A DNA stretch of 64,000 nt from Anthoceros angustus (taxonomy: Eukaryota > Streptophyta > Anthocerotopsida > Anthocerotales > Anthocerotaceae). The notes beneath the pieces were generated by a model that worked only from the letters and a program-made list of their open reading frames with translations, did no database searches and was not told the DNA's origin. The position numbers and the translations under genes were made by a program. Positions 10,284-20,577 of the stretch are shown piece after piece. Within the stretch, counting starts at the first letter, position 1. Every line of letters starts with the position of its first letter. Location of the stretch: positions 1,054,001 to 1,118,000 of the forward strand of contig MU008151.1 in assembly GCA_010909165.1 (NCBI GenBank), in the 5' to 3' direction.

Positions 10284-11540
10284 ATGCCACGAGTTGAGTC
10301 TGAGGATCAGAGTCAAGTCGGAAGAGAAGCCTCAAGCGGCGCCAAGCATGGAAAGGTTGAAAAGGGTTGCGGATCGGGAGTTGAGGAGGACCCAAGAGGA
10401 CGACTTGCCGGAAGGAAGGAGGGAATCAACCGGATTCGGGGTCCGATCTTGTTGGAGCAAGATCCCCAATCTCCGGGTCTTGGACGAGGTACCACGGCCG
10501 AGGAACCTTGGTCCAAACTTGTCTTCGACCTCTTCCAGGTGTGCAATCAATGGCCAATCAACCACCCATGCGCATCAATCACCACGATAGTCATGTCCAC
10601 CACTGGTGGTCACCACCAAGCAACCTTACCTGTATGGAGAGGAAAGGGTATGAGGATCCCGATGAATTTGTTGAGCTTTGAGCAGACATTTGCAAACCAG
10701 AATCGATGCCGTGATTCAACTGCTCTATGGAGTTCTTCGGGCGGTCCAAAGAAGTGGTACGCGAGTACCTCAAGTCACCACACCCCAACCACCTTTGAAG
10801 AATTGAAGAATGCCTTCCGAGAGGTTTAGGGGATTGACATGGAGGGCTACGTGTTGTCCAAGCTTGAGAGGTTACAAAGAGAGAGGAAGGAAACCTTGCA
10901 AGCGTATGTTGAGAGGTTTCACACCACGGATCGTAGTGGTCCTCATTCGAGTTGCAGCAATACGGTGGTTCGCTAAAGGCCTGGTTCTAAGATGGGGAGA
11001 CACGTAAGGTGGCAAGCGGAGAAGAATTTGGGCAAGGCTATCAAGGCGCTTAAATTACGAGGAATCTAACTCGCAGGAGATGAAGAAGGCTAAGAAGGAT
11101 GAAGAAGTCCAAAACGGGAAAAGAAAGGGATTCCTCATCGCCCCAGAAAGTTCCTGAGAGGAAAGCTCCTCAAGATTCCCAGAGGATTCCATGGAGGAAG
11201 AAACGAGTGACTTGGAGGAAGATTCACGATGGGGAGCGCCGGGAGGAAAAAGAAGAAATCAAGGGTGAAGTGGAAGGGAAGAAGAGCTGCAGGGGAACAA
11301 AGAGTCATGAGGGCGAAACAAGAGGCGCTAGTATGCAAAAAGATGCGGAGCAAGCAAGGGAGGCCGAGGCAACCAAGAAAGTGGAACAACATGTATGGAG
11401 GGCGAGAGGGCCAAACCCAATTCAAGAGGGGAAGGGAGACGAGATGGCCTCGAATGAGAAGGGAGAAAGAGCTTCACAAAATCGACGATCTGGAAATTTG
11501 TGAGTATCCGGCACCGCCAAATTCCTCAAAACCTCTCTAA
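10284..11540 (+). pseudogene. Gag (capsid) polyprotein remnant
   Basis: The plus-strand frame at 10284-10829 carries the features of a plant gypsy capsid. These are a tryptophan-containing start (LPVWRGKGM; the better reading, GYEDPDEFVEL, is in the neighbouring frame), FEQTFANQNR, KKWYAS and TFEELKNAFREV just before a stop. After the stop the same domain continues as GYVLSKLERLQRERKETLQ and AYVERFH (10840-10925). The tail (11060-11540) is Lys/Arg/Glu-rich, with no complete CCHC knuckle visible. At least two frameshifts and one stop break it. Gag normally packages the element RNA in cytoplasmic particles. No protease or polymerase follows. Confidence 0.6.
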
Positions 11541-11824
11541 GGTACAAAGAATGCGTCATTTACTCGCGACCGCTCGTAAGACACAAGACCAAGTTATATC
11601 GAATGGGACGGACGGTAAAAAACGTTATGGGTGACGACCGAAAGGTGGATGGGTCCGCTCGGTCCCGGAGGTTTTCCACAATGGTTCCATCCACCGCAGA
11701 TTTGAATGAGTCGCTTTGCCAACCGAGTTGGTTGGCGAGTTGAAAAGTATTATCAATAAGTTGGCGAGGACGCCAACAAATGAGAAGGGAGTATGTGGAA
11801 GACCACATGTACACTAACCCTCCC

Positions 11825-12060
11825 CGACTATTTGAATGTTTTTTTGTTTTTCTCTTATGTTTTGTGTGATGGAGTGCTTAGGAAATGTCCGAGGCAAGGC
11901 CTTTTATATTAAATGGTCCTTGGCCCATGACAATATTACTTTTACAAATAATTAGTCCTTGGGCCTCGAACTGGAATATCGTGCCGCTAGAAGGTCCTTG
12001 GACCTTGGGATTTTAGGAATAAAATTGTCTATATAAGGTGGGGATCCTTCATTCAAAGAA
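11825..12060 (+). promoter_or_regulatory. LTR-type promoter with CCTTGG motifs and TATA box
   Basis: A T-run (GTTTTTTTGTTTTTC) is followed by repeated GTCCTTGG motifs and the TATA box TCTATATAAGG at 12028-12038. The same order occurs at 46110-46300 in front of another copy of this LTR family. It is therefore probably the U3 part of the 3' LTR, which would make that LTR about 2 kb long. A matching segment is not visible before the 5' LTR. Confidence 0.45.
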
Positions 12061-12712
12061 CGGGGCCTGTGAACAAGTGGAGACTGCACCTCCGGAGAAG
12101 TTCGAAGCTAGCGGAGAGGTATAAGCGGAGAGAGGTGAGGCTAGGGCAGGTCAAGAGAGAGGCAAAACCAAGAAGAGAGCAACACCACATGGTCAAAACC
12201 CACTGCTAGAGCACACGGTGGTGGAGCCACCACGTCACAGCCACCACGGTGGTGGAGCCGCCATCGTCAAGAAGAAGGACCCAAGGTGGGGAAGCCACCG
12301 TCGAGCGCAGAGGAGGATGCAACCCCTCGATTCCGGAAGCACCACTGGATTGTCCACGAGCCGCATACCCTTCACAAAGTTGTGCTCGAGGAAATGAGCA
12401 AGGCGGAGGCTAGAGCATGGATGGAGGAACGCACTGGCCGTCAATGGAGGAGCGAGGAAACGCGCAGGGGCGAGAGACGGCGCCTCCTAGAGGAGTGAAG
12501 GGACCTGATAGCGGGAGTGAGGTGGAGATATTAAGGGAGGATCTTCGGATCGAGGGCAGGAGAGCGAGGGAACACCCATGGGCCGCAGGGGCTAGGCCAC
12601 AAGGGAGGCAAGGCTGATTTTAGAGGGAGGGCATCATAGGTCGAGGCTTTCACTTGGATTAGAGGATAAGGTGCTAGGAAGCTTGTGAATTTGTAGATAC
12701 CGAATTGGTAGG

Positions 12713-13886
12713 CGCGCTGTGGTAGGTTAGCCATCTTTAAACACCGGAGGTAGGTTAGCCATCTTTAGACACCGAAAGTGAGCTATGGCGCTGTGCGATG
12801 TATAAGAGACCCTTGAGTGTCTCTCTTAGACAATTTCGTGTGAGCCCCGTGTGTCGAATTTGTGCGCGTGGTTGGTTGGAGACATCCGATCGATGATGGG
12901 CTGATTCGTGTCTGTCCTCGCCACAAGAGGGCCGGGAGATCCTGGATGGTCGAGAGCGAGTGACCAAGCTCCGGGGTGACTAGTGGTGAAGGGTGCTCAT
13001 GCCAGAGAGGGAAATTCTGCAGGGACCGGGTGATCGGGAATCACCGTGGAGCCGACCACTGTTTTTTCCTTTCCCAACCCGCCTAACCAGATTGTGTCTA
13101 ATCCCAAGGAAGGGTCTCCCATCTGCCTAACCCAAGGATGTGCTCGAGGATCTGTCCCAAGGAGGGGTCTGTGGCCCAAGGAGGTCTGTGGCCCAAGGAG
13201 GTCTGTGGCCCAAGGAGGGGTCTGTGGTGGCCGAGCAGAGGGTGGGTGGCCCAAGGAGGGGTCAGGTGGCCCAAGAGAGGTCGTGGGCCCGAGAGAGGAG
13301 GATCTGGGAACATCTTGCGCGGTGGTGTATGAGGTCCCGGAAGAAAGGGGTGAGTGAGTCGTGAAGAGAGTCTAGGAAGTGGTGAGCGCGAGAGTCCGGA
13401 AAATGCGAACGCCGAGGAAGGTTGGGAATAAATTGTGGGGTCGAGGTGAGGAGGTGCCGCGCGGCGTGTGGGCCATGGTGTGCATCCACCGTGAGCTCGG
13501 GTGTGAATCCACATGAGTGTGACTTGGTGTACATGTGAACTGTGGTGCATAGGACCATAGCCCTTAACGAGCGAAAGGGGAACCGGGCGCCAATAGTCGA
13601 TCGACGCACGGCGCGCACCGGGTGGGTCCACCAGTGCCGATCCACCGCGGTGGCGAATCACCACGGCGGTGGCGGAATCCACCACGGCGGTGGCCGAACT
13701 TACCACTACTGGGCTTGGACCAGTAGTTGATTATGGCCGGGTAGGAACCGATTGTAGGAGGACTAGAATCCATAGTTTTAGAACATCTTGACACAAAACC
13801 ATTCCTTGGGATCGAATCCTAGGACTATAACGACATAGAGGGTAAATGTGGCCTCTTATGCTCTTGGGATGCAAAACCATTCCACA
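12713..13886 (+). repeat. 3' LTR of the gag-only element
   Basis: The part from 12898 matches the 5' LTR and ends at the same bases, followed by CATGGCTTGC. The left part starts with GCGCGCTGTGGTAGGTT, which resembles GCGCGCTGTGGGAGGTT at 7996. It then holds two tandem 27-29 bp units (GGTTAGCCATCTTTA plus ACACCG, 12724-12775). GTTGGAGACATCCGATCGAT at 12880 matches GTTGGAGACGTCCGATTGAT at 48973 in the third LTR. Confidence 0.65.
13140..13290. repeat. 20-bp minisatellite inside the 3' LTR
   Basis: About six copies of GGCCCAAGGAGGGGTCTGTG, homologous to the longer array at 9338-9592. The difference in copy number shows expansion or loss after insertion. Confidence 0.8.
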
Positions 13887-14750
13887 CATGGCTTGCTACA
13901 AACATGACGTGTTAATTGTGCATAAACTCTTTTGATTTAGAAAACTATGGGGGTTATTTGTTAATAAAACTACATTTTGTTGAATTTATAATGACGTGGC
14001 ATAAAGGATGTTGTAAAATTACTTGTAAAAGACGTTGTAAACCATGTTTGTTGTAGATGTGGTTGTAAATTGTGCAAGACTTGATTTTTGGAATAATACC
14101 ATTTATTGGAATATCTATGAATAGATTTATTATTTGCTGATGTGGCAAGTTCGTTGCAAATGATGTTGTAAATATGTTTCTCTGGATTTATGTTAGTTAT
14201 GGGATTATCTTTTTTTTGTATTCTTGACGTGTCACATGCATTGTAGCTATGGTTGTAAAACGCATGAAAACCATTTTATATAAATATCTATAAATAAATT
14301 TATTATTTGCTGACATGGCAAGCTCATTGCAAATATCATTGTAAAATGGTTTCTCCAATTTATGTTATATTATTGGATTATTCATTTATTGTATATTCCG
14401 ACGTGGCATGCGTCGTAACTATGGTTGTAAAATGCACAAGCCAGCCAATATCCATGAATAAATATATTATTTGCTGATGTGGCATGTTTGTCGTAAATGC
14501 CTTATTGTAAAATTTTGGAAGAGACCTTTTCCTTATTTATGTAATTTATGAGGTTATATATTAGTAAGATTGCGATGTGGCATGCTTGTCGCAAATGCCG
14601 TTGTAAATATGTGGAAGAGACCTTTTCTGATTTATGTCATTTATGAGGCTATATATTAGTGAAATTGCCGATGTGGCATGTTCATTGCAAATACATTGTA
14701 AAATGTTATACAAATTTATCGATTTATAAATAGTGCCAGCATTGTAAATG
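13887..14750. repeat. AT-rich satellite-like array
   Basis: About eight or nine degenerate units carry GACGTGGCATG or GATGTGGCATG, then TTGTCGTAAATG and GTTGTAAAAT. AT-rich spacers such as TATTATTTGCTGATGTGGCA recur about every 80-90 bases, with a longer period near 180. It begins at the 3' LTR border. No coding potential. Confidence 0.7.
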
Positions 14751-15780
14751 TCGGTGTAAGAATTTTCCTAGCCAAGTCACAAAACGAGGCATGCATCTTG
14801 GCATCGTCCACCAGAAGCCCACAAGCACGGTTATCCAAATGTCCTCTTTGCACAAGTGAGTGCACCGCCTTCCTGAAGGCACCAATGCTTGCACATGCCT
14901 TCAAAAGGCAAAAGTAACCTCATCACCACAAGTGGCCCTCCTGTTGCATTCGTCCATACAAAAATAGCGCCTCTTGACCAAGCCCTTTTCCATACCCAGA
15001 ATCGTGGCATTCCAAGTCACCACATCCTTTGGGCTCAAGCATTCAAAAACTTGATGCGCATCTTCTACTTCGCCACACTTTGCCTACATGTCCACCGTGC
15101 AAGTGCCCACAAGTGTGTTATCTTGTCCTCTCACAACTGTGAGTGCACACCGCCTTCATAACTTGGCACTTGCGTTTGCACAGCCTTCTAAGGCAAGCAA
15201 AGGTAACATGGTTGCCCACAATCGGCCCTCCTTCTCCATTTGTCCATGAACAAGCGCCTCTTGGCCAAGCCCATGATTTGCATACCCAACTATCGGGCCG
15301 TCCATGTCACGACATCCTTCGCCTAACCTATCGAAAACCGTGTGCCTCTTCCATTCACCACGCTATGCGTACATGTCCACCAGAGTTGGCAAACAAGTTC
15401 GGTGGAATGTCACTGCAACATATCATGCCGCACTTTTCTCGCTAGATTCCGTGTCCACAAAGAAATGCACAAGCTTGAAGGGCTGCTACAAAGATGTGGG
15501 CATCCGCCTTCACACCAGCGACACATCGCATAGTAAAGTTGTATCGCCTCATTAGGCTCCCCATGTGTAGCATGTGCGGAGATTATTGAAAACCACATGA
15601 AGGGATTTGGTTTGCCCACCCTCCGTAGCCTACCTCCGGATACATACATCCGCAAGATATGGTTCCCCAAGTATGTGATTGACTCGTACCCAAGTTTGTG
15701 TGAGATCATGAACGCGTCATCCCACAACCATGTCCTTCTTATCTCGCACAAAGTTTTAGCACGACATATAAGATGGTGAG
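14740..15780 (-). pseudogene. PLS-type pentatricopeptide repeat (PPR) protein remnant
   Basis: Going from 15755 down to 14740, PPR motifs appear in order across three frames: LGYESITYLGNHILRMYVSG, KPNPFMWFSIISAHATHGEP then NEAIQLYYAM, AGVKADAHIFVAALQACA, TLVDMYA, VFDRLGE, IVGYANHGLGQEALVHGQM, TLVGTCTVDM then AKCGEVEDAHQVFECLSPKD and VVTWNA, and KACASIGAFRKAVHSLVQRG. This order of NxxxxMYxKCG, VFxxxxxKDVVTWNA and LxACA blocks is typical of land-plant P-L-S PPR proteins, which bind organellar RNA and often direct C-to-U editing. At least five frameshifts and several stops make it nonfunctional, and no E or DYW tail is seen. It is about 340 residues long and so is only the middle of such a protein. 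Confidence 0.85.
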
Positions 15781-15789
15781 GAATAGAAT

Positions 15790-16190
15790 AGTCTATCTAC
15801 GCTAGATTTTCTGAGCTCCAACGGCCTCGAAGCTTTCCTACTCACATAACGTCGATGGTTACAGTGTCACGACTCCCATATCCAATCCGGCACACCTCCT
15901 GTGCTCGGCTCACGGAGAGCTCGACTTGGAAGGAGAAGCACAATGACCCACTGCATATTCAAAGAAACAAGCTTCTCATCCAACAAGTCGGCTTGAACAT
16001 GTTGTTTAACCCGAGGACCTCACGGACTCCTTGCACCGAATGTCGTGAGCGAGAGCTCCACCTCGCCTAGTTTCCCACGCACAAGAGGGGAGTCCTAGGA
16101 AGTGGTGATGGGAGGATTACTTGGTGTGGTCACACCGAGAAGCGGTGGCCGCTCAAGTCCGCTGAGTCCGGTAGTCCTATCTATTCAAAT
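15790..16190. other. No gene recognised
   Basis: Unassigned sequence between the PPR remnant and the repeat at 16.2 kb. The plus-strand frame at 15855-16070 shows no domain. It may be upstream sequence of the PPR gene, since that gene reads on the minus strand. Confidence 0.4.
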
Positions 16191-16195
16191 AGGTA

Positions 16196-16460
16196 GGACT
16201 CAAGTCCTTGGTCTTTGGGGTTTAAGAAGACTCAAGTCCTTGGTCTTGGGTTTGAATGATGTTCCTTGGTCCTTGGGAAAGTAGCAAGTAGATAGAAGCC
16301 TATTTCGAGTCCTTGGTCTTCGGGGTTCGGAAGGATGTTCCTTGGTCCTTGGGAAAATGGTATGTAGATAGAAACCTAGTCCTTGGTCTTCGGGGTTTCG
16401 GAAGGATGTTCCTTGGTCCTTGGGAAAAGTAGCATGTAGATAGAAACCTATTTCGAGGGC
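16196..16460. repeat. Tandem repeat of 65-95 bp units with CCTTGGTCCTTGG
   Basis: Three to four units of GTCCTTGGTCTTCGGGGTT, then GGAAGGATGTTCCTTGG, TCCTTGGGAAA and GTAGATAGAAACCTA. The units lie directly upstream of the TATA box at 16521 and share the CCTTGG motif with the other LTR promoters in the window. They may be upstream promoter repeats of an LTR. Confidence 0.75.
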
Positions 16461-16520
16461 CGAGGAAGGCAACTTCCTTGAACCATGGGAATTCCGTTTT
16501 TCTAGATATTGCATGTAGGG

Positions 16521-16530
16521 CTATATATAC
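16521..16530 (+). promoter_or_regulatory. TATA box after CCTTGG repeats
   Basis: GGGCTATATATACATG is a clear TATA box 60 bp after the last CCTTGG repeat. The arrangement resembles those at 12030 and 46296 (plus) and 42135 (minus). No gag follows on the plus strand, so this may be a solo LTR fragment. Confidence 0.45.
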
Positions 16531-17480
16531 ATGTTAGGTAGACTGCAGGGGGTAAAATTGGCCGAATCATCAAGGGCCTGGGTGTGAGCATGGTTAGGTG
16601 ACATAATTTTAAACCGCATGCTTTCTAAGTGGTGTTTTGCATGACACAGATTTCTTAACAATTGAAATTATGCTCTATTTTGACCGATATTTTTAGGGCT
16701 ATTCGTTTTAACTTCATAGATATATTTAAGTTTTTATATTTGGAAAATTAATTTATTTGATGCTCTATTAGATTAAGTCTTGCTAGCATATGCTAGGGAC
16801 AATTTATTAACTTTAAACTCGTAGTATTGACCTTGAGGCAAGGGAGGCGTGAAGCGAAGCAAGGCGGGATGCCTCGTCCACACTTTAAAAAGGATTGATG
16901 AGGTTATCCACTTTCCTTATTGATACTCCTAATGTGAGACTCACAAGCATTTAGTTTGTGCATGCATCACGCCGAATCGCTAGCTCAACCTTGACGAAAG
17001 GCGGTGAGGACGGTTGTCGGCGCAAGTCCCTACATCTTCACTAGAGCTATGTATTCACGGGCAGCCAGTGTGGCCGGCCCAGTATTTAGCGTGCCCATAA
17101 AAGAGCCGCATGAGGTCGGGAAACCCAGTTCTTACACGGCCGGTTGTGGCTAAATGTAGCCTGCAGCAGCATGGTGGCTGCGTAACTTTATCTTGGGCGT
17201 TTGGGGCCGGGTGCGTCTGGCGAAACTTCTGGAAACGTGGGCCCCATGGTGGCAGGCGGTCGTAGCATGACAGCGAACGCCGATAAAGGTACTATAAGCG
17301 CGCGACTTCCCATTTTGGCCAGTCGGTAGGGGCGCGCCACAATCCCGTGCAGGTCGTTGTAGTAAGGTCCGTTCTCAAGAGAATGATAGGTACAAATTGG
17401 CCCACGCTTCAGCGGCTTTCTCACCTCCGTAGTACCGTTTTGGACTCCACACACGCATCGCTTTTACTGACTAACTTCCC
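16531..17480. other. No gene recognised
   Basis: An AT-rich part (16600-16900) grades into GC-rich sequence with no repeat or coding pattern I can support. The 88-codon minus-strand frame at 17188-17454 has no recognisable motif. Confidence 0.4.
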
Positions 17481-17599
17481 GTGAAACATTCACGGTGGGC
17501 TCGCGTAGCTGAACGCTTATGAGACCGTTCACCGCGTCAAGTCATTCAAGTTTGTCACTGAATCCCTCTAGTCCGCTCCTCCCACCATTCACACTTCAC

Positions 17600-18330
17600 T
17601 CATTATCCTTGGGGAAAATTTGGTGGCTGGCGGGTCGTGACCTCCTCCGCCGTGCTGTGCCTCTCCGTCCGGCTCTACGCCCTCCATAGTTCCTCTCCGC
17701 TCACGTTGCCCGGTCCGTCTGACCGGTCACCGCCGGACGAGCGGTCCCGACGCCTTCCCTCGCACACGCCACCACATGTTAGGGGTCCGCCACCGTGACC
17801 TTGACCGCCTCAGCCCGGCCCGCCGCTGACTCAGACTCACGCTAGCAAGAAGGCACGCAAAGGGCACTGCAGAAGACGCTGCATCAACACCAAGAGAAAG
17901 ATACTTTTACTTAGAGCGACTTTCACTTTTATACTACATCAAGATCGGCCTTTTTATTACACCCCTATTCGAAATGATGGTGCAGGTGCGCCCTAATCGG
18001 CCGCCTACTATTTCCCCTATTCCACCCATATCTACGCCAAGCAGGTGGGCTGCCCCTCGACCGCCTTGGCATGGAAAGTGCCTGCCTCGAACAACCGCGG
18101 GCGCACCCAATCGGATGATCCGCGAGGCGGGCCCCTACCTCCCCCGAGGTTCCTGTCAGCCGCTCACCGTGGCGGCCCGACACCTGGCAAGGTCACCACT
18201 AAATCCTCCCCCCGTCCTCTCTTATCTCTCCGCGGCCTTGTACCACTGGGCCCTCCAAGAGAAGGCTCATCGATTGGCTGGTGATTGGTGGCTCTCTCCG
18301 CCCCCTCGACAGGTCGGACTTCGGGTCTAG
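17600..18330 (-). repeat. LTR-like end of element A, paired with 42.70-43.10 kb
   Basis: CCACACGCTAGGGTCCGC-type sequence (here CACATGTTAGGGGTCCGCC), CCGTGACCTTGA, GACTCACGCTAG, CATCAACACCAAGAGAA, CGGCCTTTTTATTACAC and CGCCCTAATCGGCCGCC recur in the same order at 42780-43020. Read on the minus strand these are the 3' ends of elements A and B. Confidence 0.6.
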
Positions 18331-18765
18331 TCTAGACTCAGGAGGCCGACCTCTCAGGTCCGATCTTCTTCTTGGGTCCGGACCTGGGTCCTGGCTTCTT
18401 TACGAGTCCCGGGACCTCGGGTCCGGGTCTTGTCACTAGAGTTCTGACCTCCCGGAGTCCAGACCTCGGAGTCCGGAATTGTGGTCCTAAGTCTCACATC
18501 ACTAGAGTCTGACCTCTAAGTCCAGGACTTTCAGAGGTCGGACCCCGGGGTCCCGGACCTGGGTCTCGGCCGAGTCCCGACCTCGTGGTCCCGGCTCACT
18601 AGAGTCTGGACCTCCGAGTCTTCTTCGAGTCCGGACTGGGTCCGGCTCATCACTGAGTCCGGACCTCTAAGTCCAGGACTTTCAGAGGCCGGACTGGGTC
18701 CGGCCCAGTGGAGTCCCACAAAGTCCAGGACTCCACGAGCACCCGGTTTGCCCTCTGGGCTTATC
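18330..18765. repeat. Degenerate GAGTCCGGACCTC minisatellite
   Basis: Some 20 variants of GAGTCCGGACCTCGGGTCCG lie in 430 bp with variable spacing. The palindromic core GGTCCGGACC recurs. A shorter stretch of the same type occurs near 43.28-43.40 kb in element B. Confidence 0.7.
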
Positions 18766-20550
18766 ACGGGCTCACTGCCCAGGCCCTCCGTGGTTCCGGT
18801 TTCTGGATGCCCTTCTCACGGCCTCCCAGGGGTTCCCTGCCTCTGGATGCACCCCTTCCACCGCCTCCTCCCTGTGGCCCTCCTCCCTTCCTTCCGCGAA
18901 GGTGCAGTGTGCTTACCTCCGGCAGGATCTTCCCCGCCCCGCCTCCGCCTCCCCTGCCACCGCCGCTGATGTTGCCAATGGCCCTAAGGTCCCCGTGGTA
19001 TGCTATCCGGACCTTCCTCCTCGCCTCCTCCTTTAGACCCATCTGAAGTCCGCCCACCGCTAGGGTGGCGAAGACCTCCAGCCTTTTGAGAAGCTCCGCG
19101 CGGTAGTAGGCAAAGTCGGAGATCGACTTGGAATTGCCTCCTCCACATGGGCCCGGAGCGCCTTGCAGCATTCTCCTCACCTCGAGGTGCTCCGGCACTG
19201 GCGTGGTTGTCCTACCGCCTCTGCCTGGCCAGCCACAATTGAAGCCGGGCACTTTGATGCCGCCAAGGCGGCCTCCGACACCTCCTCGCAGCCTTTGTCG
19301 CTACTCGACGTGCTCCTCCTCCTTCGCCGGGCACCTCCACCAACTTGCCGCCATGGACTGAGCTCCTCCGCCTCCGCAATCGGACAAGCAGCCTTTGCTC
19401 CTCCCGCCGGGCCTCGCCCTCCTGCTCATCCTTACCGCAGGTCCGCCACTTTCTTTCTCCAAAGGGGGCTTCGTGATTCCGCCCACCTCGGCTTCCTCCA
19501 ACTCTTCTTAGCCCCTGCGACGCTCCAACTCCTTGGATCGCCGCCATTTCTCCTCCGCCTCGTCAGCGGCCGAGGCGCCTATCTCCTCAAGTCTTGGGTT
19601 CTCCTGCTGAGAATCCTGTGTTGCTCCCGACGCTGGCCTTGAGTTGCAGCCAAGGTGTCCTTGCCGCCTCCGCCTCCCCCGCCGCCTCCTCCGCTACTTG
19701 CAACCGCACACGGAGGTCCCCTATTTCTCGGTGTCAACGGCCTCCTGTGGCCCTCCTCCTTCCTTTCCGAAGGTGTGAGTGCTTACCTCCGGCAGGATCT
19801 TCCCCGCCCCGCCTCCGCCTCCCCTGCCACCGCCGCTGATGTTGCCAATGGCCCTAAGGTCCCTGTGGTATATCCCCGGACCTTCCTCCTCGCCTCCTCC
19901 TTTAGACCCATCTGGAGTCCGCCCACCGCTAGGGTGGCGAAGACCTCCAGCCTTTTGAGAAGCTCCGCGCGGTAGTAGGCAAAGTCGGAGCCGACTTGCT
20001 GAATTGCCTCCTCCACATGGGCCCGGAGCACCTTGCACTCTCCTCCGAGGTGCTCCGGCACTGGCGTGTTGTCCGCCGCCTCTGCCTCCGCCAAGGCTTG
20101 AAGCCGGGCATTTCTTGATGCCGCCAAGGCGGCCTCCGACACCTCCCCCGCACCTTTGCCGCTACTCGACGTGCCTCCTCCTTTCGCTGCCAGCCCACCA
20201 ACTTGCCGGGCCATGGATCCGAGCTCCGCCTCCCGCAATCGGACAAGCAGCCTGCTCCTCCTCCTCCAGCGCCTCGCCCTCCGCTCATCCTTACCCGCAG
20301 GTCCGCCACTCTTTCTCCAAAGCGGGCTTGATCTCCGCCCGACCTCGGCTTCCTCCAACTCTTCACCCCGCGACGCCCAACTCCTCGATCGCCGCCATAT
20401 TCTCCTCCGCCTTCGTGCGGCCGAGGCGCCTATCTCCTCAAGTCTTGCCTCCTGCTGAGAATCCTGTGTTGCTCCCGACGCCTTGAGTTGCAGCCAAGGT
20501 GTCCTGCCGCCTCCGCCTCCCCGCCGCCTCCTCCGCTTCTGCAATCGCAC
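18764..20550 (-). pseudogene. Gag-like coiled-coil coding region, internally duplicated
   Basis: Minus-strand frames (19783-20550, 255 codons; 18764-19252, 162 codons) read as an Ala/Arg/Glu-rich coiled coil (ARLEEIGASAARRRRR, LQALAEAEAADNTPVPEHL). A conserved block follows: SDFAYYRAELLKRLEVFATL, then AVGGLQMGLKEEARRKV. Element B has RFAYYHAEPLKPL and element C has RMAMEAMEKIRRLGDLP at the same place. Such coiled-coil tails are known from gag proteins of some plant gypsy elements. The exact lineage is not clear to me. Frameshifts and a GC-rich Gly/Arg tail (GGGRGGGGGAGK) end the reading. Plus-strand frames here are shadows. Confidence 0.5.
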
Positions 20551-20577
20551 TGAGGTCCCCTATTTCTCGGTGTGGCC
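18866..20577. repeat. Tandem duplication of about 870 bp
   Basis: Copy 1 (about 18866-19737) and copy 2 (about 19738-20577) align throughout at an offset of 870: CTTACCTCCGGCAGGATCTT at 18913 and 19783, CGCGCGGTAGTAGGCAAAGT at 19107 and 19967. Both copies end with CCCCTATTTCTCGGTGT. They differ by many short indels, so the duplication is not recent. Confidence 0.9.

Larger units (their letters stand above)
9004..13886 (+). mobile_element. Gag-only LTR retrotransposon (Ty3/gypsy type), decayed
   Basis: Two direct copies of about 1 kb enclose roughly 2.6 kb. Both end in ...GCAAAACC(C)ATTCCACA (10187 and 13886). The first is followed within 4 bases by a tRNA-Asp-type primer binding site. The interior encodes a broken gag capsid. 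I find no protease, reverse transcriptase or integrase, so it was either a non-autonomous gag-only element or an internal deletion derivative. The 5' boundary is fuzzy, because sequence upstream of 9096 aligns only loosely with 12780-12898. I could not define target-site duplications. A third LTR of this family is at about 48.85-49.80 kb. Confidence 0.65.

Noticed and set aside
20004-20486. Long plus-strand frames in the GC-rich duplicated region
   Set aside because: They run opposite to the gag-like coding, are Pro/Ala/Ser-rich and follow GC composition.
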